64,000 nucleotides of DNA, from positions 5,535,501-5,599,500 of the forward strand of contig CANTUR010000145.1 in the NCBI GenBank assembly GCA_947683625.1, given 5' to 3'. This document shows positions 24,883 to 37,969 of this stretch, one piece after another. The position numbers and the translations under genes are program-made. The notes below the pieces were generated by a model. That model was given only the letters and a program-made list of their open reading frames with translations. It ran no database searches and was not told where the DNA came from. This DNA is from Mallotus nudiflorus. Lineage: Eukaryota > Streptophyta > Magnoliopsida > Malpighiales > Euphorbiaceae. How positions within the stretch are numbered: position 1 is the first letter of the stretch; every line of letters begins with the position of its first letter.

Positions 24883-25055
24883 TCTGAAAAGATAAATAGA
24901 ACGATTCAGACAATTGAGGAATACACAGAAAACTAAATCAAGGAATACTCATCAAGACATACTTGAATCTAATTCACTGTAGTAGTTTCAAAAGAAAAAA
25001 CAACATTAAAAACTAGGGCCACAACTCACACAACTAAGCCTTAACATAGAACTCC

Positions 25056-25067
25056 GCTTTGATACTA
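25056..25067 (-). other. tRNA-iMet primer-binding site, element III
   Basis: The minus strand reads TAGTATCAAAGC, two changes from TGGTATCAGAGC, at the usual four-base spacing from the LTR edge at 25072. Confidence 0.78.
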
Positions 25068-25071
25068 ACTT

Positions 25072-25268
25072 TGTCACGACCCAAAATAGGGGCATGACCG
25101 GCACTAGGAAATGGGAATTCTTTCGAATCTGGAACCCGTAGCAAGCCTTAAAAATAAAATAAAAACATGCAATAATAATAACATAAATAGAATATCTCAT
25201 AGCAAAAATAAATCTCATAAATAAAATAAAATAATAATCCATCGACAAATATAATAACACAAATCCAT

Positions 25269-25327
<59 letters not shown>

Positions 25328-28300
25328 AATACAAATCTCAGTTCAAATCTTTAAAATACAAATTTCATACAAACATGATACTTAAATCCCATAACTTGAC
25401 TATAACTACTGCAGTGTCTAAATTATAAAATAAAATCAAGTAAGCATATTACATAGTAAAGCTGGGGCAGAAGAAATCCGGCGTAAAGGTTTGCTACTGA
25501 GGTCTGAAGACAAAGATACTCCTGAAAAATAATCAACGGAGAGGAGTTAGACCTCACTGAGTGAATTGTTATAATATATATACGTGCATAGCTAAATGAC
25601 AAATGCACACATTCAATAGTATATATAATAAATATATATACAGGAAAAATCACATAGATGCAGCAAAATCATTTTATATATATACTAAAAATAATATCTG
25701 ATTATGAAGGATCAAATAGAACCCTAGAAAATCACAACCTTAAATAGTGTTAGACAACACTCTAGCCATACAGGCTCACTTATTCCAAATAATTCACTTG
25801 TTCCATTTGGACAGTAGATTGGCCCCGAGACACTAAGTCAACCGAGTTCTAGCAGTCTGAATGTCAGTGTGATTGGCCCCGAGACACTTAGTCAACCGAG
25901 CTCCAACAATCACACTCCCAAATCACATCATACATCAAATAAATCAATATGATCATTATCCATAAATAGGTTAGTAATATAGCCTAAATACTATCGTCGT
26001 ACCGGTACGTACTCGGTCCTAGTGCTGCCCACTAGGTGGTACGTTATATTGATATCCTTCATTTAAAATAAATCCATACAATTGTAAAATAAATGATGCA
26101 TGACATAAATCGAAGTAACAATATAAACCATATATATACTAGAAATATACCAAAAATAAACCAGGTATATTTCGAGTATATATACGTCAAATAAATTCAA
26201 TTTAATTATAAAATAAACTATAAATATACTTAAAAACATTTTAGGTATAATTTAATAATAAAACATGCATTTAATTTAAAATATACCAAAAATAAACCTA
26301 AGCAATTATTAAACCATTTATGCATATTTTATAAATTAGAACATACATTTCTAAAACGTGCATCCTAAAACACGTATATATAAAATAACAACTCACGGTT
26401 ATTGCGCTCCATGAGACGGGTCCAACGGACCTAGTCCACTAGGCCCCGGTCTCGGCGCAACTAAATAAACAAACGACAATACGGAATTAGAATAAGTCTA
26501 TCAAAATTCTAAAGACTCGATCTAAAACACTAGACACGAAATAGGAATAGGAATTTGACTGGATATCATGTTTTATGAGAATTCTACTACAAATTTGGCA
26601 GAACCTCCCCTGTAAAGTGGACATCCCTCTACTCAAAGAGTAGAGCCAGTCCTGCAAAGAAACACACTTCAAATAAAAATAGTCTCACAACTCCTCGGTT
26701 GGACTCTCAAACTACAATTCCACCGACCGAGGTTTACAATTCACGAGATATGCACATAACACATTTAAATGCCAAAAATAACAAAAATACCCTTTAATAT
26801 TCAAAATATAGCAAATTAGAAATTTAAACGCAAAAAATAATTATTTTACCGATAAATACATAAAAACCCTAATTTTAATAAAATATTATTAAAAATCCAT
26901 AATTCTCGATAAATTCATAAATATTGACCAAAATACATTCTATAAATCCAAATTACATAATTAACCCTAAAACATATTAAAAATCAATAAAAACTCATTT
27001 ATTTAGAAAAATAGTATATTATATATAATTTGAAAATAATTTACGAAAAATAGTTTTAATTAGTTAAAAATACTAAATAATTTTTAGAAATCATTTTTAT
27101 ACCTCAAATAACTATTAAAACCAATTTAATTATATTTTTAGCCAATTTAGTGTCAAATTACCAAAATACCCCTACTATATATAAATTCACTATAATTGTT
27201 CAAAAATTCATCAAAAATAGTATAATTACTCAAAAATTAATTTCTCAACATATAATTCAATAATATCAATAATTATACTCAATTAACCAATTAATTTCAA
27301 TTAAATACATAATTAACCTAATTTTCTAAAAATCACATAAACTAAATAAATTCACAATAATTATATAAAAATCACAAAAATTACAATTAAATTTCTAAAA
27401 TGCATTTTAACACCTATAAACACCATAAATCATAATTTCATAATTTATTTATTTAATTTACAAAAATTAGAAAATATTAATAAAATAATAAAAAATTCAC
27501 AAAAATCAAAATAATTCCCAAAAATTCTAAAAAAATTACCAAATTTATATTGACCTACTAGGATCAATATTTGTGAAGTAATTTTTCTTGAATCACTGAA
27601 ATTGAAGCCTAAAAAAATTAAGAACTCAAAGTGGCCGAAATTAAAAATTGGAAACCTAGGAAAATCTAGACCAAAATCAAGTGAAACCAAGCTTAGAAAT
27701 GCATTCACCGGAGCTCAAGGAAGAGATAGATACCAGTGGTACTTCAAACGGTGGCAGGAATCATTATGATCGGAGTTGGAACCCAATTTCGGTTTCTAGG
27801 GGAAAAACCGATCAAACAACACTGGAAAAGGGAGCTTCAGGCGGCGAAATGGGCTGGAGATGAAGGAGGACAGCTGAGAGGCACACCAACGACAAGAAAT
27901 GAAGGTTGTAGTCGCTAGAAAGTCGATGGAAGGCGTTGGGAATGAAGAAGATGGTCGGGTGGCAGAACCGTAAATATTGTAAACTTTTGTTTTTGTTAAA
28001 TATTATATGTATATATATGTATATATAACTATAGTTTATATTATTATAATATATGATTATTATATTGAAATTAATATACACCACACACCCAAATAATAAT
28101 ATATATACACATATACATATATAATACACATATTAATTATTAAAATTATATAATATAAATTTAATTAAAATAAACCCTAATTTATTTAAATATGCATATA
28201 TGCATGTATATATATATATATATATTTCAATACAACACTTAAAAATCGTGCATGGACTCATGCAAATTCACAAAATCGTCCAAAATAATTAATATTTATT

Positions 28301-28483
28301 TATTTAAGTTTTAATTTCCTCGAAAATAAGACTCTCAGGAAAATTTTACGTAAAAGACTTAAAATAATTAAAAATGACATTAATAAATAATAAACTAATT
28401 AAATAATAAAAAAATATATGAAAATTATTAATAGTGCATATCCCGATGCAGTTTAAAATTATCTAAAAACTCGGGATATTACA
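25072..28483 (-). repeat. Element III 5' LTR
   Basis: Complete LTR of 3.4 kb, TGTCACGACCC to CGGGATATTACA. It has two hairpin modules (about 25810-25915), the CGTACCGGTACG palindrome block (about 25997) and a donor-like site changed to GTGAAT (rc near 27703). A TA microsatellite has expanded at 25271-25322, where other LTRs have a short TATATATA. Confidence 0.9.
25271..25322. repeat. (TA)n microsatellite
   Basis: Perfect run of about 26 TA units near the outer-sense end of the element III LTR. Its position differs from that of the TATA-region runs of other copies. Confidence 0.92.
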
Positions 28484-30998
28484 TTTTTTTAACTTGATTT
28501 TAATGGATTTTTTATAATTTCTTTTAGAAATGATGATCTATGCATCTTAATCTACTCACAGACATTTTTAATTTATTTTTCTGATTTTGTTTGATTTTTG
28601 GTTAATTATTGAATATTTTAATAATTAAAAATGAATTTTCGTAAATAAATAAATTAAATTATGAATTTGGTTAAATTATTGTTATTATATATTGTTATTA
28701 ATTTTGGTGTTAAGAAATTAATTTTTGGGATTTTTATATAATTTTTATGAATATTTTAGTTTATGTAAATATTGGATAATTGAGCTAAATGTGTATTTTG
28801 GTTGAATTTAGAGTTTAATTGTGTGTTTTAGTTGATATTAGAATGTTATTTATTGATAAAATAATTTTTATGAATTTATATAATTTTTATGGAATTTTAT
28901 ATAATTTATGTGTATTTTGAATTATTAAGTTAAATAAGTATTTTTGTTGAAATTATTGGTTAAATATGAGTTTTGGTTGATATTAGTATATTATATGTTG
29001 ATTAAATAATTTTATGATTTTATATAATTTTTGAGGAAATTATTTATTATATTGCATATTTTTTATTATAGGGTTAAATATGTAAGTTTGTTAAGATTAT
29101 AGTTAAACATTATGTTTTAGTTGGTTTTATAATTATTTAAGGTATTAAAATGTTTTTTTTTTTTACAAATTATTGACTATTTTTAACTAATTAATACTAT
29201 TTTTCAAAAATTATTTTCAAATAATATATTATATGTTATTTTGGAAATAAAATGGGTTTTAAACTAATTTTATTATATAATTAAACTATTTATGCAATTA
29301 AATGTGAATTTTATTATGTTATGTTGAATAATTGTAAAATTGAATTTTTATTAATATTATATAATATTTGAGGTTTTATTAGTTAAATTGTGATAATTTT
29401 AGAGTATTATGTGAATAATAAGTGTATATATTATTTTTAGGCTAAATGTGTATTTTATTATTTTTGTGATGTTAAATTGTGAATTTTTAAATATTATTTA
29501 CAATTTATGTAAATTTAATTGTAAAATGGGAATTTTATTTCATTTATGAATTTTTATTATCAAATATTATTTAAATTAGACTCTTATGTTTTATTTGGAA
29601 AATAAATACTTATAAATATTTTTATGGATTTTGATGATTTTTATTATTTTACTGTTTAATATTGTTTGTTTGTGTATTGTGAACCTCGGTTGGAGATTTA
29701 TGGAGTTTGGGGTCCCAACACGAGATGTTGAGTATTTGGTGATTTTAGAAGTGTGTTTTCTATGCAGGATCAGCCCTACTTTTGTAGGGAGATGTCCATT
29801 TTACAGAAGAAACTCTATAGAAATTTTGGTAGATTTCTCGTAAAACGTGACAATCGGTCCGAGTCTAGTTTTGAATTTTTGATTAAGTCTTTCTATAGTA
29901 ATCGTAGAAGCATAGAGTTAGAATTTATTCTAATTGTTGTTGTTATTTTATTTTTCTAGCTGCACCGAGATCGAGGCATATCAGATTAGGCCCGTTGAGT
30001 CTGTCTTGTGGAGCACGAATTAGTAAGTTATTATATTGTATATATATGCATTGCATATAGGATACATGACTTAGGATTTTTCATTTTCATTATACGTTTT
30101 AAACAGTAATTTAATTTATAATATGATTTGGTATATTTTCAGTTTATTTTTAGTATATCTTGATATGTATATATATATATGTCTGCATATTTTCTATATA
30201 CATTTAATATATCACTGCTATATTTAGAGTTTATTTTTGATATATGTATGTTAGATATTTAGGTTTATTTTTAGTATATTTTGAATATATGTCAAAATTG
30301 AATACATGTTTTAAATGTATATTTATTCATAATTGTTTTATTAAATGATTAGTATACTTTAGGTATGTTTTAGTATGTTCTAGGTATATTTCTAAATAAT
30401 TTTATGTCATATTATTGATTTATACTTAAATTGTTTTTAAGTATATTTTTGGTATATTTTTGATATATTTCCAAATAAATGCATGTTATATTATCAATTC
30501 ATACTTAATTGTTTTTAAGTATGTCATTGGTTTATCTTTGGTATATTTCATATTTGATTTGACTTTATTTAACATATATATACTCGAAATATACTTAGTT
30601 TATTTTAGGTATATTTCTAGTAAATATATGGTTTATTTTATCATTATGATTATTATTCTGCATTATGTGTTTGTCCATATGAATGTTTTATTTTAAATGA
30701 AGGATATCGATAAAACGTGCTATCTAGTGGGCAGCACTAGGATCGTGTATGTACCGGTGTGATAGATTTAGGTTTGAGTGAGGAATTATTTGTGGTAATT
30801 ATGATTTGATTGATTTGATTGAGATTGATGTGGTTGAGGAGTGTGATTGCAGGAGCTCGGTTGACCTAGTGTCTCGGGGCCAATCACACTGACAGTCAGA
30901 CTGCTAGAGCTCGGTTGACTTAGTGTCTCGACGCCAGTCTACTTCCAAAATGGAATAAGTGTTTTACTTGGATTTAAGTGAGCCTATATGGCTAGAGT
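28484..30998 (+). repeat. LTR IX: plus-strand LTR fragment, oldest host layer
   Basis: The same LTR family in the opposite orientation. It holds the acceptor-like TTTTCTATGCAGGATCAGCC (near 29757), the GATGTCCATTTTACAG segment, GCACCGAGATCGAGGC, TGTGGAGCAC, the structured block near 30715-30765 and two hairpin modules (about 30840-30945). It lacks the first part of the LTR and stops at TGGCTAGAGT (30998), where element IV begins. The missing ends should lie outside elements III and IV. From 28484 to about 28600 similarity is weak. Confidence 0.82.
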
Positions 30999-33176
30999 TA
31001 TCACGACCCAAAATAGGGGGCCATGACCGTCGCTAGGGAACGGGAATTCTTTCGAATTCGAAACTCGTAGCAAGCCTGAAAGAAAATATAAAAGCATGCA
31101 ATAACAATAAGATAAATAAAATATCTTGCAGCAAAAATTAAAATCTCATAAGTAATAATATAACTCATCCACTGATTTAATAACACAAATCCATCTCACA
31201 TATATAAAATCTTTCAAAAAATTTTCTAGGTTCAAACTTTTAAAATGTAAACCTCATACATATATAATGCCTACAGCTCTAAAAAATAACTACTGTAGGG
31301 TCTAGAATACAAAATAAACTCAAGTAAGCAATTTACACAATAAGGTCGGAGCAGAAGAAATCTGGCGTAAAGGTCTGCTACTAAGGTCTGAGGATGAAGA
31401 CTCTCCTAAAAAATGTCAACAGAGGGGAGTTAGACCTCACTGAGTGAATTTTTATAATATATATACATGCATAACTAAATGACAAATTCAAACACTCAAT
31501 AGTATATATAATAAATATATATACAGGCAAATACACACAGATGTAGCAAAACTCATTTTAGATAATATTGAAAATAATAACTGTTTATAAAGGATCAAAT
31601 AGAACCCTAAATGATCGCAACCTCAAACAGTTTTAAACAACACTCTAGCCATACAGGCTCACTTATTCCAAATAAATTCACTTATTCCATTTGGATAGTA
31701 GACTGGCCCGGAGACACTAAGTCAACCGAGCTCCAACAGTCTGACTGTCAGTGTGATTGGCCCCAAAACACTTAGTCAACCGAGCTCCAGCAATCACACT
31801 CTCAAATCGCATCTCACATCAATTAAATCAATTCAATCAATATCCACAAATAGGTTAGTAATTTAAATTCTATTGTTATACCGGTACGTACTCGGTCCTA
31901 GTGCTACCCACTAGGTAGCACATTCTATTGATATCCTTCATTTAAAAATAAACCCATACATTCATAAAATAAATGATGCATGACATTAATTAAAATGACA
32001 ATATAAACCATATATATACTAGAAATATACTAAAAATAAATCAAGTATATTTCGAGTATATATATGTCAAATAATTCAATTTAATTACAAAATAAACCAG
32101 AAATAAACTATATATATACTTAAAACAATTTAAGTGTAAATCATGGATAAAACATGTATTTAATTCAAAATCTACTAAAATATACCTAAAGTATACCTAA
32201 GCATTTATTAAATCATTTATGCATAATTCATAAAATTTAAACATACCTTTCTAAAAACATGCATCCTAATACACATATATATAAAATAACAACTCACAGT
32301 TGTGCGCTCCATGAGACAGGTCCAACGGGCCTGGTCCACTAGGCCTAGGTCTCGGCGCAACTAACAAATAAAATATTAACATGAGATTATAATAAATCTA
32401 ATGAAATTCCTAGAAACTTGATCTAAAATTCCAGACATAGACAAGGAATAAGAGTTTAACCGAATGTCATGTTTTACGAGAATTCTACCAAAAATTCAAC
32501 AAAACTTCCTTTGTAAAACGGACATCTCTCTACTCATAATAAAATCATAATAATTACGCAAAAATCACAAAAGTTACAAATTAAATTCTAAAATTAATTT
32601 AAACCTCTATAAACACCATAAATCACAATTTCACAAATTATTTAATTAATTTATGAAAATTAGAAAATATTAATAAAATAATCATAAAAATCACAAAAAT
32701 CAAAATAAATTCCAAAAATTCCAAAAAAATTATAGGATGTAGATTGAGCTACTAGAAGCAACTTTTTTAAAGGAAGTAAGCTTGAATCATCAAGATTGAA
32801 GTTCAAAAAAATTGAGAAGCAAAAGAGATCGAATTTGAAACTAAGCTTAAATCCTTACCAATTTGAGTTTTCAAGCTTCCAGGAGCTTAGAATTGACTTC
32901 TAGGGAGTTCTAGGAGCAAAACCACACCAGAATCATCAAGAATGGTGGTCGGACGAGGGAGAACAGAGTTAATGGAGGTTTTGAGTTTTTGGCTAAAAAA
33001 ACGGCCAAACCATGCCGGAGAAGAAGCTGGCAGGCAACAGAGCAAGCTGGAAATGGTGGTGGCACATTGGGAAGCACAATGATGGTGAGGGAATGGCGTT
33101 GCGCAGTGGTGAGAGGGGGAAGGGACGTCGGGCATTTTGTGAGGAAGCCGAGTGGCACAAAATGTAAATTTAACTA

Positions 33177-33223
<47 letters not shown>

Positions 33224-33650
33224 CTTTAACAACTTAATATTATAATATAATAATATTATATCCAAAATAATTCCACACGACATATTATAAACACATATAT
33301 ACATATACAAATACATATATTTCACATGATAATAAAATAAAAACTATGTAATATATACATAAATAAAAATAATAAACCCTAAAAATGCTATATATATATG
33401 ATAAATATAATCATGCATGGAATCATGCAATTTAATAAAATGGACTAACATAAATAAATAAATATTTGTTTAGGTTTTATTTTCCCAAAAATATAATTCT
33501 TGAAAAAATTTTACGTAGGAAACTTAAAATAATTAAAAATAACTTTAATAATTATCAAACTAATTAAATAATCAAATATATTTATTAAAATTATTAACAC
33601 TGCATATCCTGATGTAGTTTAAAAAATATATAAAATCTCGGGATATTACA
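30999..33650 (-). repeat. Element IV 3' LTR with internal deletion
   Basis: It ends CGGGATATTACA before the purine tract. It is 2.65 kb long because about 0.75 kb is missing at about 32535, where CTCTCTACTC jumps to ATAATAAAATC. Two hairpin modules lie at about 31690-31800 and a TA run at 33180-33222. Confidence 0.87.
33180..33222. repeat. (TA)n run at the LTR TATA-box position
   Basis: About 21 TA units in the element IV LTR, just upstream in LTR sense of the CT-rich leader. Confidence 0.9.
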
Positions 33651-33668
33651 GTCTTCCCCTCTTACAAG
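33651..33668 (-). other. Polypurine tract, element IV
   Basis: GTCTTCCCCTCTTACAAG on the plus strand next to the inner LTR edge. The purine run is broken by one A/T change relative to element VI. Confidence 0.8.
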
Positions 33669-33707
33669 AATTCATCCCCGAATTCCAGAAAAAGAAGACA
33701 TACAAAA

Positions 33708-35538
33708 TCAAGAAGGGAAGAGATACGGGTAAGAAGCTCGCATCTCAGCTTCAGTCTCCCACGTATGCTCCTCTACCCTGTTGTTGTGCCATAGAACCTT
33801 GACCATCAAAATCTGCTTCGAACGCAACTATCGAACTTGATAGTCAATGATCACCGTAGGTTCTTCTACAAACGTCAGGTCTTCATTCATTTCAACACTG
33901 TCGGGCTACAACACATGTGAAGGGTATGAGACATACTTCCTCAGCATTGAGTTATGAAATATTGGATGCACTAGAGACATACTCGGAGGCAAAGCCAACT
34001 GATATGCAACGGTGCCAACTCTCTCTAGAATCTCGAATGGTCCGATATATCTAGGTGCTAACTTACCCTTCCTACTAAATCTCATTACACCCTTCATCGG
34101 AAACACCTTCAAAAAAACAAAGTCTCCAACTTGGAACTCCACATCTCTGTGCCTAGGATCCGCATAGCTCTTCTGCATGCCAACTGCGGTCTCTAATCTG
34201 CGCTTGATCACAATGACTTTTTCTGCAGCATCTGGAACCATCTGAGGTCCAGTCAAAACTCTCTCACTAATCTCATCCCAACTCAGAGGGGATCTACACT
34301 TCCTTCTATACAATGCCTCGTATGGTGCCATTCCAATACTGCTATGGTAGCTATTATTATATGCAAACTCTACGAGTGGCAAATAATCATCCCAGCTACC
34401 TCCTAAATCCAAAACACACATCCTTAACATATCTTCCAGTGTCTGGATCATCCTCTCAGACTGACCATCTGTTTGAGGATGAAAAGCAGTACTGAAGTCC
34501 AACCTAGTGCCCATCGCTTCCTGCAACTTCTGCAAAAAATGAGAGGTGAACACTAAACCTCTATCTGACACAATAGACACAGGTACTCCATGAAGGCACA
34601 CAAAATGCTTCACATACAGCTTCGCCAATCTAGCTATAGAATAGGTGGCTTTGAGAGGCAAGAAATGCACAGACTTGGTCAACCTATCTACAATCACACA
34701 GATGGAATCGTATCCATCCTTGGAATGAGGTAAACCAACCATAAAATCCATAGCTATCCTTTCCCACTTCCACTCAGGAATAGGAAGAGGCTGAAGCTTC
34801 CCAGAAGGCTTTTGATGCTCAGCTTTTACTAGCTGACACGTCAAGCACTTAGCAATATAATCAATGACATCCTTCCCCAGTCCGTCCCACCAGTATAAGT
34901 CTCTGATACTGTGGTACATCTTAGTGACACCCAGATGTACGCTATAGGCTATAGAATGTGCTTCCTCTACGATCTCTTCTCTCAAATTATCCACATTAGG
35001 AATACACAATCTACCACTGATCCATCAGACACCATCATCATCAAGTGTCAAATCAGTGAACTTCCCTGCTCGGACATTCTCTGAAAGCTCTTCTATAATA
35101 GGATCTCGGCTCTGAGTTTCCTTAATCTTATCTCTCAGTATAGATCGCACCTTAAACTGAGCTAGCAGTCCACCTGATCTACTAATCTTCATCATCAGAC
35201 CTTAATCCACCAACAGATGTAATTCCTGGATCAATGGTCTCCTTTCCACACTGATATAAGTAAGACTGCCTAAGGACTTCCTACTCAAGGCATCTGCTAC
35301 CACATTAGCCTTACCCGGATGATATAAAATCTCACATTCATAATCTTTCAACAGTTCCAACCATCTCCTCTGCCTCAGATTCAAATCTCTATGCTAGAAA
35401 ATGTACCTAAGGGTCTTGTGATCAGTAAAAATCTTAAAAGTCACCTCGTACAGATAATGTCTCCAGATCTTGAGAGCAAAGATCACTACAGCCATCTTAA
35501 GGTCATGTGTAAGATAGTTATGCTCATGCTTCTTCAAC
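33708..35538 (-). pseudogene. Element IV pol 3' part: RNase H (partial), integrase, chromodomain
   Basis: The long piece 33906-35009 (367 codons) covers the integrase zinc finger (HSIAYSVHLGVTKMYH, CLTC), the DDE core (MDFMVGLP, SDRGLVFTSHF, HPQTDGQSER), the GPF motif region and part of the tail. It ends where a Gln codon of other copies is TAG (33906-33908), before the chromodomain, which continues decayed to 33708. RNase H pieces lie at 35202-35384 and from 35394; the second catalytic residue is Lys instead of Glu (THDLKM, near 35490). Element V cuts the frame near 35539. RT, protease and gag of this copy are not present as such in the window, but may survive within 50200-55212. Confidence 0.87.
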
Positions 35539-37027
35539 TGCTCATGACCCAAAATAGGGGCCATGACCGGCGCTAGGGAATGGGATTTCTTTCGAATCCG
35601 GAACCCGTAGCAAGCCTTTAAAATAAAATAAAAGCATGCAATAATGTTAACATAAATAAAATATCTTGCAGCCAAAATTAAAATCTCATATGTAATAATA
35701 ATAATCCACCAACTCATTAGATAAAACAAACTCATCTCATATATATAAACTCTTTTAATACAAATACTCGATTCAACTCTTTAAAATACAAATCTCATAC
35801 ATATATAAAATAAACATTTCACAAACTTAACTACAACTATTGCAATGTCTAGAATACAGAATAAAATCAAGTGAGCAATTTACATAGTAAAGTCGGGGCA
35901 AAAGAAATTCGACGTAAGGGTCTGCTACTGAGGTCTAAGGATGAAAACTCTCCTAAAAAATAGTCAACGAAGGGGAGTCAGACCTCATTGAGTGAATTGT
36001 TATAATATATATACATGCGTAGCTAAATGAAAAATGCACACATTCAATAGTATATATAATAAATATATATATAGGGAAATACACACGGATGCAGCAAAAT
36101 TGTTTTATATATATATCACTGAAAAATATCCGTTTATGAAGGATTAAATAGAACCCTAAATGATCGCAACCTCAAAACAGTGTTAGACAACACTCTAGCC
36201 ATACAGGCTCACTTATTCCAAATAAATTCACTTATTCCATTTGGATAGTAGACTAGCCCCGAGACACTAAGTCAACCGAGCTCCAGCAGTCTGACTGTTA
36301 GTGTGATTGTCCCCAAGACACTTGGTCAACCGAGCTCTAGCAATCACACTCTCAAATCACATCACACATCAAATAAATCAATCTGATTAATATCCACAAA
36401 TAGGTTAGTAATTTAATCTAAATTCTATCGTCATACCGATACGTATTTGGTCCTAGTGCTGCTCACTAAGTAGCATGTTCTATTGATAACCTTCATTCAA
36501 AATAAACCCATTCATTCATGAAATAAATGATGCATGACTTTAATTAAAATAACAATATAAACCATATATATACTAGAAATATACCAAAAATTAACCAAGT
36601 ATATTTCGAGTATATATATGTTAAACAAATTCAGTTTAAATATAAAATAAACCAGTAAAAAACTATATATATACTCAAAAACATTTTAAGTAAAATTCAA
36701 TAATAAAACACGCATTTAATTTAAAATATACCAAAATATACCTAAAATAAACCTAAGCAATTATTAAACCATTTATGAATATTTTATAAAATTAGAACAT
36801 ACATTTCTAAAAATATGCATCCGAATACACGTATATATAAAATAACAACTCACAGTTGTGCGCTCCTCGAGACTGGTTTGACGGGCCTAGTCCACTAGGC
36901 CTCGGTCTCGGCACAACTAAATAAACAAATGACAATATGAAATTAGAATAAATCTAATGTAATTCTAGAGACTCGATCTAAAACACTAGACATATAATAG
37001 GAATAAGGATTCGACCAGATGTCACGT
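35539..37027 (-). repeat. Element V 3' LTR, first piece
   Basis: It starts TGCTCATGACC after TCTTCAAC in the RNase H region of element IV. Compared with TGTCATGACC there is one extra or changed base, so the exact edge is uncertain by about 3 bp. It runs to GATGTCACGT, the left TSD of element VI at 37023-37027. Two hairpin modules lie at about 36247-36350. Confidence 0.85.
37023..37027. repeat. Target site duplication CACGT, left copy
   Basis: CACGT directly left of element VI, repeated at 48277-48281. Removing the element with one copy gives the expected LTR reading ATGTCACGTTTTACGAG. Confidence 0.95.
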
Positions 37028-37737
37028 TGTCACGACCCAAAACAGGGGCCATGACCGGCGCTAGGGAACGGGAATTCTTTCGAATCCGGAACCCGTAGCA
37101 AGCCTAAAAATAAAATAAATATGCAATAATAACAATAAAAATATAATATGCAGCGGAAAATAAAATCATAAATATTACAATATCATCCATATCAACTGGA
37201 TTCAATTCAAAACTCATCACATCACATATATAATCTCATAAATGTATAATCTTTATACAAATCCAGTTTTACTATAATACATCTCTTTAAAACAAATACT
37301 TTAATTCACAACTACTGAAAATCACAACTACTGCAGTGTCTAGATAAAATAAATAAGACTCAAGTATACAATTTACATAAAGAAGCCGGGGCGGAAGAAA
37401 TCCGGCGTATCGACCTGCTACTGAGGTCTGAGGAAGTTGACTCTCCTGAAAAATAGTCAACGGAGGGGAGTCAGACCTCACTGAGTGAATTACTATAATA
37501 TATATACATACACTCTAAGTGATAATGCATACAGTCAACAGTATCTGAGTAATATGTATATATACAGGCAAATTCATACAGATGCAGAAAAATCATTTTA
37601 TATATTTGTCTGAAAATTAACTTTTATGAAGGATCGCATAGAACCCTAGAATATCGCAACCTCAGAAAATAGTGTTAAACAACACTCTAGCCATACAGGC
37701 TCACTGATTCCAAATATATCCACTTAATCCATATGGA

Positions 37738-37841
37738 CAGTAGACTGGCCCCGAGACACTAAGTCAACCGAGCTCCAGCAGTCTGACTGCCAGTGTGATT
37801 GGCCCCGAGACACTTGGTCAACCGAGCTCCAGCAATCACAC
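37738..37841. repeat. Double hairpin module in LTR
   Basis: Unit 1 (37738-37789) has arms CAGTAGACTG / CAGTCTGACTG, pairing with one bulged G. Unit 2 (37793-37841) has arms GTGTGATTG / CAATCACAC, pairing perfectly. The inner sequences of the two units are nearly the same (CCCCGAGACAC...GTCAACCGAGCTCCAG), but the arms differ and still pair. It is repeated at 45868-45971 in the other LTR. Confidence 0.85.
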
Positions 37842-37924
37842 CCAAACCACATCTCACACATATCAATAATCATAATCAATTCAATATCCACAAATAAGTT
37901 AGTAATATAGCCTAAAGCTATAGG

Positions 37925-37969
37925 CGTACCGGTACGTACTCGGTCCTAGTGCTGCCCACTAGGTAGCAC
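37925..37969. repeat. Conserved palindrome and alternative stem block
   Basis: CGTACCGGTACG (37925-37936) is a perfect 12-bp palindrome. Just beyond it CCTAGTG / CACTAGG (37945-37951, 37957-37963) forms a 7-bp stem with a 5-base loop. An overlapping alternative, GTGCTGCC / GGTAGCAC, pairs at 7 of 8 positions. The block recurs in every LTR seen here. Confidence 0.8.

Larger units (their letters stand above)
23009..28483 (-). mobile_element. Element III: 5' LTR, gag and protease only in window
   Basis: A 5' LTR (25072-28483), PBS, gag and protease in minus orientation. Coding similarity stops abruptly at 23009, inside the protease-RT linker. The missing RT-RNaseH-IN and 3' LTR would lie left of the window if element II inserted here. 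They may instead have been deleted, since the junction carries filler. Confidence 0.85.
30999..35538 (-). mobile_element. Element IV: 3' LTR plus integrase and part of RNase H
   Basis: Minus-strand chromovirus beginning TATCACGACCC (TG changed to TA) inside LTR IX. It has a 3' LTR (30999-33650), a purine tract and pol back to the middle of RNase H, where element V starts near 35539. Its own 5' LTR is probably the fragment at 55213-55544, which resembles this LTR more than the LTR of V. Confidence 0.83.

Noticed and set aside
33906..35009. 367-codon integrase frame of element IV as a possible domesticated host gene
   Set aside because: It sits in its normal pol context with a purine tract and LTR, carries a nonsense change at its end, and has no own promoter or intact chromodomain.
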